Part shown: positions 26,069 to 34,652 of the stretch, piece by piece | Numbering within the stretch: position 1 is the stretch's first letter | Layout of the letters: the number at the start of each line of letters is the position of its first letter | Source of the DNA: Fulvimarina sp039652615 | Lineage (GTDB): Bacteria; Pseudomonadota; Alphaproteobacteria; Rhizobiales; Rhizobiaceae | Assembly (NCBI RefSeq): GCF_039652615.1 | Contig: NZ_JBDJAC010000001.1 | Coordinates: 62,001 to 126,000, forward strand | DNA: 64,000 nucleotides | Direction of reading: 5' to 3' | The notes under the pieces: generated by a model | What the model was told of the DNA's origin: nothing | Seen by the model: only the letters and a program-made list of their open reading frames with translations | The model's database searches: none | Program-made: the position numbers and the translations under genes

Positions 26069-27259
26069 CTAGAGAACGAGCGGGCCGCCGATTGCGCCAA
26101 GGGCAACGACCAGAATCGGCGGCGTCTTCCAGACATTGAGAAGGACGAAGAGGAAGGCCGCGAGCGCGAAGCTCGGCAGGTCCAGAATGGCGCTCGTGAA
26201 GACCGGATCGTACAGGGCTGCCGCCAGGATGCCGACGACGGCGGCGTTTGCCCCGGAAAGCGCCGAGCGCAACCGCGGCGAAGCGGAGATCTCGTGCCAG
26301 AACGGCAAAACGCCGATCAGCAGCATTATGCCAGGCAGAAAGATCGCGGCAAGCGCAAGAAGGCCCCAAAGGAGACCGCCGGCCTCAGTGCCGAGAAAGG
26401 CCGCGAATGTGAAGAGCGGGCCCGGCACGGCCTGTGCTGCGCCATAGCCGGCAAGGAAAGCGTCTTCGGAGATATAGCCCGGCGCGACGGTTTCCGCGCT
26501 TAGAAGCGGCAGCACCACATGCCCCCCGCCGAAGACAAGCGCTCCGGCGCGATAGATGCCGGCGAGAAAATCGACGAGCGGACCGATCCCGGTAGCGAAA
26601 AGCGTTGCGCTGAGAAGCGCGGCGAAGAACCCCAGCGATGTGAGGGCAACGGTTTTTGGGAGCCGGATCGGCGGCAGCCCGACCTCTGCCTGTTTGTCGT
26701 TGGAAAGTGCGATGACACCGGCGATACCGCCGGCGAGGATCGCAACGATCTGTCCGCTTGCGCCGGGCAGAAGCGCGAGAAGGGCGATTGCGAGAACGGC
26801 GATAGTGGCGCGTCTAGGTTCGGGCGTCAGGGTTTTCGCCATGCCGAGGAGCGCATGGGCAACGACAGCGACCGCTGTGATCTTCAGCCCGCCGATGATG
26901 TCGGCGCCGAACCCGTCGCTCACCATGCCGACGCCGAGGGCAAAGAGCATCAGCGCGAGGGCGGAGGGGAGGGTGAACGCGCACCAGGCAAGAAGCGCGC
27001 CCAAAAAACCGCCCCGCGAAAGGCCGATGGCGAAGCCCACCTGGCTCGAAGCGGGGCCGGGGAGAAACTGGCAAAGCGCCAGAAGATCGGCAAAGGCGGC
27101 GTCCGTCAGCCATTTGCGCCGGGTGACGAACTCTTCGCGAAAATAGCCGATATGGGCGATCGGTCCCCCAAAGGCGGTGAAGCCGAGCTTGCCGAAGGCG
27201 GAGACGATCTCACCATAGGCGCCGGCATCGTCGTTTCGAGGGTCGGCCCGGTCGGTCAC
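26069..27259 (-). CDS. chrA: chromate transporter ChrA
   Basis: A 396-residue two-domain CHR-family membrane protein. Each half has the family signature: 'FTAFGGPIAHIGYFREEFV' and 'LCQFLPGPASSQVGFAIG' in the first, 'LVFGGGHVVLPLLS' and 'YGAAQAVPGPLFTFAAFLG' in the second. Two-domain ChrA proteins export chromate, and some members may move sulfate or other oxyanions. The start is GTG with GGAG 6-7 nt upstream. No chrB regulator is next to it, so chromate resistance is likely but not proven. Confidence 0.93.
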   Translation of the reverse strand: MTDRADPRNDDAGAYGEIVSAFGKLGFTAFGGPIAHIGYFREEFVTRRKWLTDAAFADLLALCQFLPGPASSQVGFAIGLSRGGFLGALLAWCAFTLPSALALMLFALGVGMVSDGFGADIIGGLKITAVAVVAHALLGMAKTLTPEPRRATIAVLAIALLALLPGASGQIVAILAGGIAGVIALSNDKQAEVGLPPIRLPKTVALTSLGFFAALLSATLFATGIGPLVDFLAGIYRAGALVFGGGHVVLPLLSAETVAPGYISEDAFLAGYGAAQAVPGPLFTFAAFLGTEAGGLLWGLLALAAIFLPGIMLLIGVLPFWHEISASPRLRSALSGANAAVVGILAAALYDPVFTSAILDLPSFALAAFLFVLLNVWKTPPILVVALGAIGGPLVL

Positions 27260-27376
27260 GCGCGCTCCAGATCGAGACAGGGGTGCGCTTCTAGCCCGGA
27301 CTTGATGTCAGGCGCGCATTCGAGTCCGGCTCATGCCATCTGAAGATGACGGGTTCGCGACAGTTCGCAAAGTGCC

Positions 27377-27865
27377 TCAGCGTCGGCCGGAGCTCTTCGG
27401 CGTCACGTCTTTCATCTCACGTCCTTCGCGGACCTCCTCATGCAGATGACCCTCGCCGAAATGCTCGCTGATAATCGCGAAGTTGCGGCGATGCGCCTTG
27501 AAGGCGACATCGAAGATATCGCCGACGACAGGCACCGTACCGACCGCGGCGTCGACGACCAGATTGCCGACCATCTTTCTCAGCTTGTGGCCCGGCATGC
27601 CGAGGCGTCGGGCCTCGTTGACGCTCCAGAGGCCGACAAGTGCCCCGCCCGCGTCGCCGATACCTGGGACCAGCCCCACGATGGAGTCGCCGCCAAAGCG
27701 GATGCCGGTGCCGGGGATACGGATCGCCGTGTCCATCAGGCGCGCCACCTTGCCGAGCCTTTTCAATCGGCGGATGCGATCTGGATCGTAGACGTGGTCG
27801 GCCTGTGTCATTCCCGTGCTTGCCTCGCAAAACTGTGATCGGGCCTGGATATGGGGATGTTTCAT
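27377..27865 (-). CDS. DUF4112 protein
   Basis: A 162-residue protein with the DUF4112 core: 'RLKRLGKVARLMDTAIRIPG' then 'GGDSIVGLVPGIGDAGGALV' and 'VVDAAVGTVPVVGDIFDVAF', Gly-rich helices that are weakly membrane-associated, and a basic/His-rich C-terminus. Function in this family is unknown. The ATG at 27865 has TTGGAGAAG just upstream; an internal ATG 18 codons later is possible. It is divergent from the antiporter gene, 169 nt away. Confidence 0.85.
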   Translation of the reverse strand: MKHPHIQARSQFCEASTGMTQADHVYDPDRIRRLKRLGKVARLMDTAIRIPGTGIRFGGDSIVGLVPGIGDAGGALVGLWSVNEARRLGMPGHKLRKMVGNLVVDAAVGTVPVVGDIFDVAFKAHRRNFAIISEHFGEGHLHEEVREGREMKDVTPKSSGRR

Positions 27866-28034
27866 TGCTTCTCCAAGCGGTTACCCAAACTGGTGCCCGG
27901 TATTCTTCATCGCGATTCGAGCCGCGTCGTCGCCTTCGATGCGGGCGGGCCCGGGGAAATTTGGGCCACGTCTTTCTTTGGCCGAGCGGAGCGGCGATGT
28001 TGGCGAATCGGCGTGGAGGGAGACGATCGGCAGA

Positions 28035-29441
28035 ATGGAACTTGCAGCGGATCAAGCCCATGGGACGGGATTGACGGAGATTGCCTTCGTCATCGTGATG
28101 GCTGTCTCGGTCGGCATGCTTCTCATGCGGCTCAAGCAGCCGCCACTTGTCGGGTTCATTCTGGCGGGAGCATTGCTTGGGCCATCCGGGCTCGGATTCA
28201 TTTCCACTTCCAACGAAAACATCACCATGCTCGCAGAGATGGGCGTGTTGATGCTTCTGTTCTTCATCGGCATGGAGCTGTCGCTGAAGGCGTTCGTTGC
28301 GTCGCTGAAGCCTGCGGTGCTGATCGCCGGCGGTCAGCTCCTCGCCGCGATGGCGATCTCCTTCGGCCTGATGGCCATCTCGAACGCGACCCTCTCCGAG
28401 GCGATCATTCTCGGCTTCATCATCGCACTGTCGTCGACGGTGGTGGCGATGAAGATGCTGGAAGATATCGGCGAGTTGCGCTCCGAACCGGGGCGGATTG
28501 CCGTCGCCGTGCTTATCGCGCAGGATCTTGCCGTCGTCCCGATGCTGATCATCGCGACATCCCTTGGGGGCGAAGGGCTGGACGCTGCGGGCTGGATCGG
28601 CCTGACGATCAAGATTTCCATTTCGGTCGCCGTGCTCGTCTGGCTTCTCTGGTATCTCGGGAACCGGCCCAAGCTGAAACCGGCGTTTGCCGGCGCGGTG
28701 GAAAAGAATGTCGAAATGCTGGCGCTGGGCGCGCTGGCCTTCTGCTTCGGGGCGGCGGCGATCTCGGGCTTTGCGGGCCTGTCGCCTGCCTACGGCGCGT
28801 TCATTGCAGGTCTCGTGGTGGGAGCCTCCACCTTGCGCTCGCCGATCATCCACGTGGTGGAGCCGATCCAGGCGATCCTGCTCGTCGTCTTCTTCCTCTC
28901 GATCGGACTTCTGATCGACATCCAGTATATCATTCGCGAATGGGTGCTTGTGCTGGTCGCCAGCGTCTTCGTGATCATCGCCAAGACGGGCTGGAACATC
29001 GTGTTGATCCGGCTCGCGGGCCTGCCTCACAAGACGGCCATGGAAGCCGGCCTGTCTATGGCGCAGATCGGTGAGTTTTCCTTCGTCCTGGCTGCCGCCG
29101 CTTTCGCCTCGCAGGCGATCGGCTCGGATGTCTACCGGCTGGCGCTCGCCGTGACGGCGGTGTCGCTGCTCGTCTCGCCAGCCTGGATGGCGCTGATGGG
29201 GATCATCGAGGGCGAGGCTCGGTTCGGCTATGTGGAGTTCAAGCGGGCCCTCGCCGAACTCTATGAGGATCAGGTGGAAAATGTCGAAGACGCCGGACTC
29301 GCGATCCGCGTGCGCCGGCGCGCCCTTCGCCGGGCCTTCAATCGGCGAAGGCAGGCAAAGATCGAGGCGAAGCGCGCAAAATCTGCCGTTAAGTTCGATG
29401 CGGAGCCGGGCAACCGCGATAAAGGCTTTCCGGCAGAGTAA
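28035..29441 (+). CDS. CPA2-family cation:proton antiporter
   Basis: A 468-residue inner-membrane protein with about 12-13 helices of the Na+/H+ exchanger fold, related to the membrane half of KefB/KefC. Helices such as 'GMLLMRLKQPPLVGFILAGALL' (the central LKQPPLVG turn is typical), 'IIALSSTVVAMKMLEDIGE' and 'GLSMAQIGEFSFVLAAAAFA' support this. It lacks the C-terminal TrkA-N/KTN domain of Kef channels and ends instead in a 60-residue, Arg/Lys-rich cytoplasmic tail. K+ or Na+ efflux in exchange for protons is likely. Start ATG (MELAADQ) has GGAGGGAG upstream; 73 further open codons upstream are not membrane-like. Confidence 0.9.
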   Translation: MELAADQAHGTGLTEIAFVIVMAVSVGMLLMRLKQPPLVGFILAGALLGPSGLGFISTSNENITMLAEMGVLMLLFFIGMELSLKAFVASLKPAVLIAGGQLLAAMAISFGLMAISNATLSEAIILGFIIALSSTVVAMKMLEDIGELRSEPGRIAVAVLIAQDLAVVPMLIIATSLGGEGLDAAGWIGLTIKISISVAVLVWLLWYLGNRPKLKPAFAGAVEKNVEMLALGALAFCFGAAAISGFAGLSPAYGAFIAGLVVGASTLRSPIIHVVEPIQAILLVVFFLSIGLLIDIQYIIREWVLVLVASVFVIIAKTGWNIVLIRLAGLPHKTAMEAGLSMAQIGEFSFVLAAAAFASQAIGSDVYRLALAVTAVSLLVSPAWMALMGIIEGEARFGYVEFKRALAELYEDQVENVEDAGLAIRVRRRALRRAFNRRRQAKIEAKRAKSAVKFDAEPGNRDKGFPAE

Positions 29442-29464
29442 ATACCCTGCGTTTTTTAAACATG

Positions 29465-29499
29465 AAAAAGGCGCTCGGGCAGACAGTGCCCAAGCGCCT
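29465..29499 (-). terminator. rho-independent terminator of the lysozyme gene
   Basis: On the minus strand AGGCGCTTGGGC (29499-29488) pairs with GCCCGAGCGCCT (29480-29469), with one mismatch and a 7-nt loop, followed by five T (29469-29465). It lies about 35 nt past the lysozyme stop codon and also faces the antiporter gene. Confidence 0.85.
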
Positions 29500-29533
29500 C
29501 GATTTCATGTCAGCGGATAATTCGATTACGGGA

Positions 29534-30361
29534 TCAGGCGCCGGTGTGATGGCGCTTCCATCGCTCCCAGTCTGCCCGCGTGCCGGCGAAGGCATTCTTG
29601 TCGACGCCGCCGCGAATACCCGGAACCGTGCCGCTCTCGGTGTACTGCCAGAAGCGGAATTTGCGGCGTTCGTAGACATTGTCCGGATGGTCGGCGACCG
29701 CGCGCGCCCAGATTTCGTGGGAGTTCGTCGCATCGACCCAGCGATCGCGATGGACGTCGATCGGGATGTAGAGGACGGGGCGCTGGCCGTAATGGGCTTC
29801 CAGCTTGTTCGCCATCGCCATCACTTCGCGGATGAGATGCTCGCGCTCCGGGCGTTTGGTGCAGGTCGGCGAGAACGGCGTCCATTCGACGTCGATGACG
29901 GGCGGCAGGGCCGAAGCGTCCTTTGGTACGTTGCGGATAAACCAGTCGGCCTGCTCGACGCCCGGCCGGCAGTGATACCAGAAGTGATATGCCCCGCGCG
30001 GAACGCCCGCTCGCTTGGCCTCGCGCCAGTTTTCGAGGAACCGGTCGTCGAGGATGTCGCCGCCTTCGGTCGATTTCAGATAGGCGAATTCGATGCCGCC
30101 GTTGCGCACGGCGTTCCAGTCGATCCTGCCCTGGTATTTCGAGACATCGATGCCGTGGACCGGGTAGTCGGACGGCTTTTCACCCTTGAACTCGCTTAGC
30201 TGGATTCCGGGATAGCCAAGTCCCAGGGACTGGGTGCTGAGCGGCGTCGAGGGGCTGCACGCCGACAGGCCGAGCGCCATGGCGCAGCCGATCAGCATCG
30301 CTCCGAACTTCGTCGTTGTCCGGTGTCCGCCTGAACCGCCGGCTCTCGTCGTCGCGCGCAT
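29534..30361 (-). CDS. GH25-family lysozyme, predicted lipoprotein
   Basis: A 275-residue muramidase-like protein that would cleave the glycan strands of peptidoglycan. The N-terminus has a hydrophobic segment and lipobox LSAC (32-35), so it should be anchored by lipidated Cys35. The GH25 barrel begins with 'VHGIDVSKYQGRIDW', has 'FAYLKSTEGGD' and 'GAYHFWYHCRPG', and carries the catalytic Asp/Glu in 'PPVIDVEWTPFS'. It ends with 'FRFWQYTESGTVPGIRGGVD', a typical GH25 finish. The start ATG has GGGGAACG upstream. It is divergent from the TerB-DnaJ/amidase pair, so two peptidoglycan hydrolases share this spot. Confidence 0.92.
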   Translation of the reverse strand: MRATTRAGGSGGHRTTTKFGAMLIGCAMALGLSACSPSTPLSTQSLGLGYPGIQLSEFKGEKPSDYPVHGIDVSKYQGRIDWNAVRNGGIEFAYLKSTEGGDILDDRFLENWREAKRAGVPRGAYHFWYHCRPGVEQADWFIRNVPKDASALPPVIDVEWTPFSPTCTKRPEREHLIREVMAMANKLEAHYGQRPVLYIPIDVHRDRWVDATNSHEIWARAVADHPDNVYERRKFRFWQYTESGTVPGIRGGVDKNAFAGTRADWERWKRHHTGA

Positions 30362-30606
30362 GTCGTTCCCCAAAAAATCTTCCCCTGCGTTCAGCGTCGT
30401 TCGGAAAAAGGCGAAATTATTGCAATCGGGCCGGCATCTCACTTGACGCTGACGCGAGACTGTCGAATTCGACGGGCTGCAACATGAAGGACACACCGGT
30501 GCGCGTTAACGAATTGAATATCGCTCCCGGCGGTGAATCTATATGTTGAAAGAGTGGGACCCGTGACCAATTCCCGACCGAACGGACGTGAAGGGCCGAC
30601 CGCGCT

Positions 30607-31320
30607 ATGAGCATCTTTTCCCGGTTGAGTGAACTCCTGCAATACCTCAGGACGTCCGGGCGCACGACGATCGACGCGATCATGGAGGCCTTGCGCACCG
30701 CATGGGGCGGCGATGCGGTAACGCGCCAGAGGGTTGCGTTCTCTGTCGCGATCATCGCGCTTTCGGCGAAGATGGCGAAGGCCGACGGGGTCGTGACCAT
30801 GGACGAGGTCAAGGCCTTTCAGGAGATTCTGGAAATCCCGCCGGAAGAGACGCGCAATGTCTTCCGGCTCTACGACATCGCCAAGCAGGATACGGCCGGT
30901 TACGAGCACTATGCCAGCCGGTTGCGTGAGTTCTGTTCCGGCGGCTCGTCCGAATGTCCCCTGATGACGGACGTTCTCGACGGCCTGTTCCACATCGCCA
31001 AGGCGGACGGGCTGATTCATGAGCGCGAGCTCGAGTTCCTTGCCGATGTCGCGCGGATCTTCGGTCTTTCAGAAAAGAGCTTCGAGCGGATCAAGCTGCG
31101 GCATGTGGAGGGACCGAACGATCCTTATGCCGTTCTTGGCATCGACCCCGACAGCAGCAGGCAGGAAACCCGCAAACGCTATCTGTCGCTTGTGCGTGAG
31201 AACCACCCCGACCAGCTGCAGGCGCGGGGTGTTCCCGAAGAATTCCTGTTCATCGCCACCGAACGGATGAAGGCGATCAACACGGCTTATGAGCAGATTG
31301 CAGGAAAGAGTGCCGCGTGA
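30607..31320 (+). CDS. TerB-DnaJ co-chaperone (DjlA-like)
   Basis: A 237-residue protein with an alpha-helical TerB domain (about 40-165; two acidic 'AKADGVVTMDEVKAF' and 'AKADGLIHERELEFL' helices that may bind metal) followed by a C-terminal J domain. The J domain keeps the essential His-Pro-Asp in RENHPDQL, so it should stimulate a DnaK ATPase. E. coli DjlA has the same TerB-J order but an N-terminal membrane anchor, and here the first 30 residues are not clearly membrane-spanning. Its stop overlaps the next gene's GTG by 4 nt, so chaperone and amidase are translated together. Confidence 0.9.
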   Translation: MSIFSRLSELLQYLRTSGRTTIDAIMEALRTAWGGDAVTRQRVAFSVAIIALSAKMAKADGVVTMDEVKAFQEILEIPPEETRNVFRLYDIAKQDTAGYEHYASRLREFCSGGSSECPLMTDVLDGLFHIAKADGLIHERELEFLADVARIFGLSEKSFERIKLRHVEGPNDPYAVLGIDPDSSRQETRKRYLSLVRENHPDQLQARGVPEEFLFIATERMKAINTAYEQIAGKSAA

Positions 31321-32099
31321 CACCCGATAGCCATCTCGTGGGAGAGCTGAGGCCCTCGCCGAACTTCAACGCGCGCAAGAATGGATGCGAGCCGACGATC
31401 CTCCTGCTTCATTATACGGGGATGGGGACGGGCGATCAGGCGCTCGACTGGCTTTGCAATCCGGAAAGCAACGTTTCGGCCCATTATCTCGTCCACGAGG
31501 ACGGAACGGTCGTTCAGCTCGTCGCGGAGGCGAGCCGCGCCTGGCATGCGGGCGAGGGAAGCTGGCGGGGCCAGGGCGATGTCAACTCTTCCTCCATCGG
31601 GATCGAAATCGTCAATGGCGGGCATTGGGGCGAGCTCCCGCCCTATCCGGACGAACAGATGGCCGTGGTCGTCGATCTCTGCCGGGAGATCGTCGCACGC
31701 CATGCCATTTTGCCTGAGTTCGTGCTCGCCCATTCCGATATCGCGCCCGCTCGCAAGGAAGACCCAGGCGAGCATTTTCCCTGGGAGCGGCTTCATGCCG
31801 CCGGGATCGGACACCGTGTCGAGCCGTCGCCGTTGAGGGGCGGGCGGTATTTCGGACCGGGCGATCGGGGGGAGCCGGTTTCGGCCTTTCAGGCGATGCT
31901 GGCTGCCTATGGCTATGGCGTGCCGATCGACGGCGCCTTCGGCGAGGTGACCCGGCTCGCGACCATCGCCTTCCAACGGCATTTTCGGCCCGAGCGGGTC
32001 GACGGTATCGCCGATATCTCGACGATCGAAACCCTTCACCGCCTGATCGGGTCTCTGGAGCGTTCCCCCTTCGCGCAGGGAAATGCCGCAACCGCCTGA
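31317..32099 (+). CDS. N-acetylmuramoyl-L-alanine amidase (AmpD/AmiD-like) with PG-binding domain
   Basis: A 260-residue zinc amidase. The Amidase_2 domain (about 10-165) has the zinc His in 'ILLLHYTGMG', 'ASRAWHAGEGSWRGQGDVN', 'SSIGIEIVNGG' and the second His/Asp in 'LAHSDIAPARKEDPG'. A PG_binding_1 domain (about 185-250, 'FQAMLAAYGYGVPIDGAFGE') follows. No signal peptide is seen, so it is probably cytoplasmic and acts in recycling of anhydro-muropeptides (AmpD role), although the wall-binding domain would also fit an exported AmiD. The GTG start overlaps the upstream stop (GTGA). Confidence 0.92.
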   Translation: MTPDSHLVGELRPSPNFNARKNGCEPTILLLHYTGMGTGDQALDWLCNPESNVSAHYLVHEDGTVVQLVAEASRAWHAGEGSWRGQGDVNSSSIGIEIVNGGHWGELPPYPDEQMAVVVDLCREIVARHAILPEFVLAHSDIAPARKEDPGEHFPWERLHAAGIGHRVEPSPLRGGRYFGPGDRGEPVSAFQAMLAAYGYGVPIDGAFGEVTRLATIAFQRHFRPERVDGIADISTIETLHRLIGSLERSPFAQGNAATA

Positions 32100-32122
32100 A
32101 CGGCGACGGGCTCCATTCCCGT

Positions 32123-32151
32123 TTGACATCCAAACCGGCAGACGGCACATG
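32123..32151 (+). promoter_or_regulatory. probable rnpB promoter
   Basis: A consensus -35 TTGACA (32123-32128) is followed after 17 nt by CACATG (32146-32151) in the -10 place, about 7 nt before the predicted 5' end of RNase P RNA. The -10 is poor by the E. coli standard but alphaproteobacterial -10 elements are loose. Confidence 0.5.
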
Positions 32152-32156
32152 CCACT

Positions 32157-32607
32157 CTGTCAGCCGGCCGGGCGGCCGCTCTCGTCACATGCCGAAAGGC
32201 GGCGGGAGAGGAAAGTCCGGGCTCCACGGAGAAACGGTGCCGGATAACGTCCGGCGAGGGTAACCTCAGGGATAGCGCCACAGAAAACAGACCGCCCCGC
32301 CTGCAGTCCGGTCCACACCCATGGGAAGCCATGGGTCGGAGATGGACCGGAGTGCTGGCGGGGTAAGGGTGAAACGGTGGAGTAAGAGCCCACCGCGTCT
32401 TCGGTAACGAAGGCGGCACGGCAAGCCCCGCCGGGAGCAAGACCGAATAGGGACGGCGCGGATGGCATTCGCCATCCATCCTCTCCGGGACAGCCGTCCG
32501 GGTGGGTTGCTCGAGGCGTTCCGCAAGGAGCGTCCCAGAGGAATGGTCGCCACGCAGGCTGTTCGCAGCCCTGCGTACAGAACCCGGCTTACAGGCCGGC
32601 TGACGCC
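32157..32607 (+). ncRNA. rnpB: RNase P RNA (type A)
   Basis: This is the catalytic RNA of RNase P, which matures tRNA 5' ends. The ends form P1: GTCAGCCGGCC (32159-32169) pairs with GGCCGGCTGAC (32594-32604). Conserved core pieces are present in order: 'GAGGAAAGTCCGGGCTCC' near 32208, ACAGAA near 32280, 'GGGTAAGGGTGAAACGGTGG' near 32362, AGAGGAATGG near 32532, and ACAGAACCCGGCTTAC near 32576. Length (about 450 nt) is normal. Exact 5' and 3' ends are estimates. Confidence 0.96.
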
Positions 32608-32834
32608 TGGAGCTCTAGCTTCTCCATTTGAAGACATCGTCTTCCGAAGGGCGGAACAGGTCTGCGTCTGCTCCTTCCGGCGCGCGCAAGAGGTGAGTCT
32701 GCGGGCCGAATTTGCCTGAAGCTCAGAATCGTCACGAAAATTTATTTGTCAGCCAAACCTTCTTTGGGCGAACGGACGTGAGAGCCCTCTGCGCGGGCAT
32801 TCGCGACGATCTTGGGAAGGCACCACTTTATCTC

Positions 32835-32849
32835 TGGGTTTTTGTGGGC
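32835..32849 (+). promoter_or_regulatory. MraZ-box-like direct repeat
   Basis: TGGGT-TTTTG-TGGGC: two TGGGN units separated by exactly 5 nt, the arrangement reported for MraZ binding upstream of the E. coli dcw cluster. It lies 19 bp before the CtrA box. A second copy, GCCCA-N5-GCCCA (32949-32963), reads TGGGC-N5-TGGGC on the minus strand. Confidence 0.45.
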
Positions 32850-32868
32850 CGGTAGGATTTCGTCAATC

Positions 32869-32884
32869 TTAACGGTGCCTTAAC
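32869..32884 (+). promoter_or_regulatory. CtrA box upstream of mraZ
   Basis: TTAACGGTGCCTTAAC is an exact TTAA-N7-TTAAC match, 277 bp before the mraZ start. CtrA is the master cell-cycle regulator of alphaproteobacteria and controls division genes, so this is a credible control point for the cluster. Confidence 0.65.
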
Positions 32885-33161
32885 CGTTCATTCGGCATGG
32901 TGGCGGAAGCCTGCGCGAAGCCGGCTCGGTCTTCCTCTCTCCATTGACGCCCATGGGGGCCCATGATATCCCCTAAGTCATCTTCCGAAGGGTCATCGGG
33001 ACCCATTTTCGAGCATTCCGAAGACGCAGAAATCGCACTGCGTCCAAGTCGGTGCCGCGTAGTCGCGCGCATCGCTGGAGAGGCTGTGTCTTGCATCTGG
33101 GTCAAGTCAGAGGGGGCAATGATGAGCGCCGGGCCGCGAAGGCAGCGAGCGGCCTGGCCTG

Positions 33162-33626
33162 ATGAATCGGTTTCTTTCCCACTACACGCACAGCGTCGAT
33201 GCCAAGGGGCGCATTTCGGTGCCGGCAGCCTATCGGCAGGTGCTCGCCTCGCGAGGCATTCGCGACCTGTTCTCGATGCGGGATCTCTATCTGCCGGTGA
33301 TGAATGTCGGTGGACCGGAACTGATGAGTCACTTCGAAGCGAAGATGGAGACTCTGGACCCATTTTCACAGGAATATCAAGAACTTGCCATCCTTGCTTA
33401 TGGCGATGGAACCTATCTCAAGACCGACGCCGAGGGACGCATCGTGATCAACGATCTCATTCGCGACCATACCGGGATCACCGATCGGGCGACCTTCGTG
33501 GGTGTCGGCAAGATGTTTCAGCTGTGGCGCCCAGAGGACTTCGAGGAGAAGATCGCGGCGCTGCGCGAACGACAATCCAGGCCGAGAACGGCCGGTACGG
33601 GGTCGGCGGGAACGACGGAACGATGA
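33162..33626 (+). CDS. mraZ: transcriptional regulator MraZ
   Basis: A 154-residue protein with two SpoVT/AbrB-like repeats, the first around 'HSVDAKGRISVPAAYRQ' and the second around 'LKTDAEGRIVINDLIRDH' with Asp-x-x-Gly-Arg in each. MraZ binds TGGGN repeats ahead of its own gene and represses the division cluster in E. coli; such repeats occur upstream here. It is the first gene of the cluster, and its stop overlaps the rsmH start by 4 nt (ATGA). The ribosome-binding site is weak, which would fit low-level synthesis. Confidence 0.95.
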   Translation: MNRFLSHYTHSVDAKGRISVPAAYRQVLASRGIRDLFSMRDLYLPVMNVGGPELMSHFEAKMETLDPFSQEYQELAILAYGDGTYLKTDAEGRIVINDLIRDHTGITDRATFVGVGKMFQLWRPEDFEEKIAALRERQSRPRTAGTGSAGTTER

Positions 33627-34645
33627 CGGGTCATGGTGAGTGCGAAAGCGCGACCATTGGCGGACCGACCCCTCACGTTCCCGTCCTTCTCGCCGAAGTC
33701 ATCGAGGCGCTTGCGCCGAAGGGCGGCGAGGTGATCGTCGACGGGACCTTCGGAGCTGGCGGCTATACGCGGGCCATACTGCGCGAGGGCGCCGATGTGA
33801 TCGCCATCGACCGCGATCCAACGGCGATCAGCACGGCGAAGGTGCTTGCCGCAGAAGTCGATGGCAAGCTGACGCCGGTTTCCGGACGGTTCGGCGAGAT
33901 GGGCGCGCTGCTAGCCGATCGGGCGGGCGAGATCGACGGTATCGTTCTCGATATCGGCGTCTCCTCCATGCAGATCGACGAGGCCGACCGGGGCTTTTCC
34001 TTTCAGAAGGACGGGCCGCTGGATATGCGCATGGGAAATCATGGGCCGACGGCGGCGGATGTGGTGAACGCCCTCTCTGTCGGCGATCTTGCGCGCATCT
34101 TCAACTTTCTCGGTGACGAGCGTCATGCAGGGCGTGCTGCCCGTGCCATCGTCGCGCGCCGCGCGGAAGCGCCCTTCACGCGGACCCTCGATCTTGCCGG
34201 CGTCATCGGCAAGGCGGTGGGGCGCGGCAAGAAGGACAAGATCGATCCGGCCACCCGCTGCTTTCAGGCACTCCGCATTTTCGTCAACGACGAGCTGGGC
34301 GAACTCGCTCGCGCGCTGGTCGCCGCCGAACGCCTGTTGAAGCCCGGTGGCCGTCTCGTGGTCGTCTCGTTTCATTCGCTCGAGGACCGGATCGTCAAGC
34401 GCTTTTTCCTGGACCGAGCCGGCAGCCAGGGCGGTTCGCGCCACCTGCCGGATGTGATGCCGGAAGAGCCGACCTTTTCGGCGCGCAACAAGGCCATAGC
34501 GGCCAGCGAGGGGGAGGCTGCGCAAAACCCGCGCGCCCGCTCCGCCAAGCTGCGCTCCGGCACCAGGCTTCAGGCCGAACCGCGCGGCGGCGACACTCTC
34601 GCCTTCGCTTCATTGCCCGATCTTGTAGACCTGTCGAGGATTTGA
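33623..34645 (+). CDS. rsmH: 16S rRNA m4C1402 methyltransferase RsmH (MraW)
   Basis: A 340-residue SAM-dependent enzyme that N4-methylates C1402 in the ribosomal P site. Motifs: 'HVPVLLAEVIEAL', the SAM loop 'VDGTFGAGGYTRAIL', 'LDIGVSSMQIDEADRGFSF', 'GPLDMRM' and 'VSFHSLEDRIVKRFF'. It is the classical second gene of the dcw cluster. The ATG overlaps the mraZ stop; an in-frame extension far upstream is not real. Confidence 0.96.
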   Translation: MTGHGECESATIGGPTPHVPVLLAEVIEALAPKGGEVIVDGTFGAGGYTRAILREGADVIAIDRDPTAISTAKVLAAEVDGKLTPVSGRFGEMGALLADRAGEIDGIVLDIGVSSMQIDEADRGFSFQKDGPLDMRMGNHGPTAADVVNALSVGDLARIFNFLGDERHAGRAARAIVARRAEAPFTRTLDLAGVIGKAVGRGKKDKIDPATRCFQALRIFVNDELGELARALVAAERLLKPGGRLVVVSFHSLEDRIVKRFFLDRAGSQGGSRHLPDVMPEEPTFSARNKAIAASEGEAAQNPRARSAKLRSGTRLQAEPRGGDTLAFASLPDLVDLSRI

Positions 34646-34652
34646 CCCGATC

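Larger units (their letters stand above)
32608..33161. other. regulatory region upstream of the division/cell-wall cluster
   Basis: 554 nt without a gene separate rnpB from mraZ. The region holds TGGGN-type repeats (32835-32849 and, on the minus strand, 32949-32963) and a perfect CtrA box (32869-32884). It is likely to be the main dcw promoter with a long 5' leader. A frame open from 32963 into rsmH is a shadow over this leader. Confidence 0.55.

Noticed and set aside
27438..29030. 530-codon minus-strand frame across the antiporter gene
   Set aside because: It overlaps the antiporter and DUF4112 genes in other frames, and its composition (Arg/Gln/His/Asp) is typical of a shadow.
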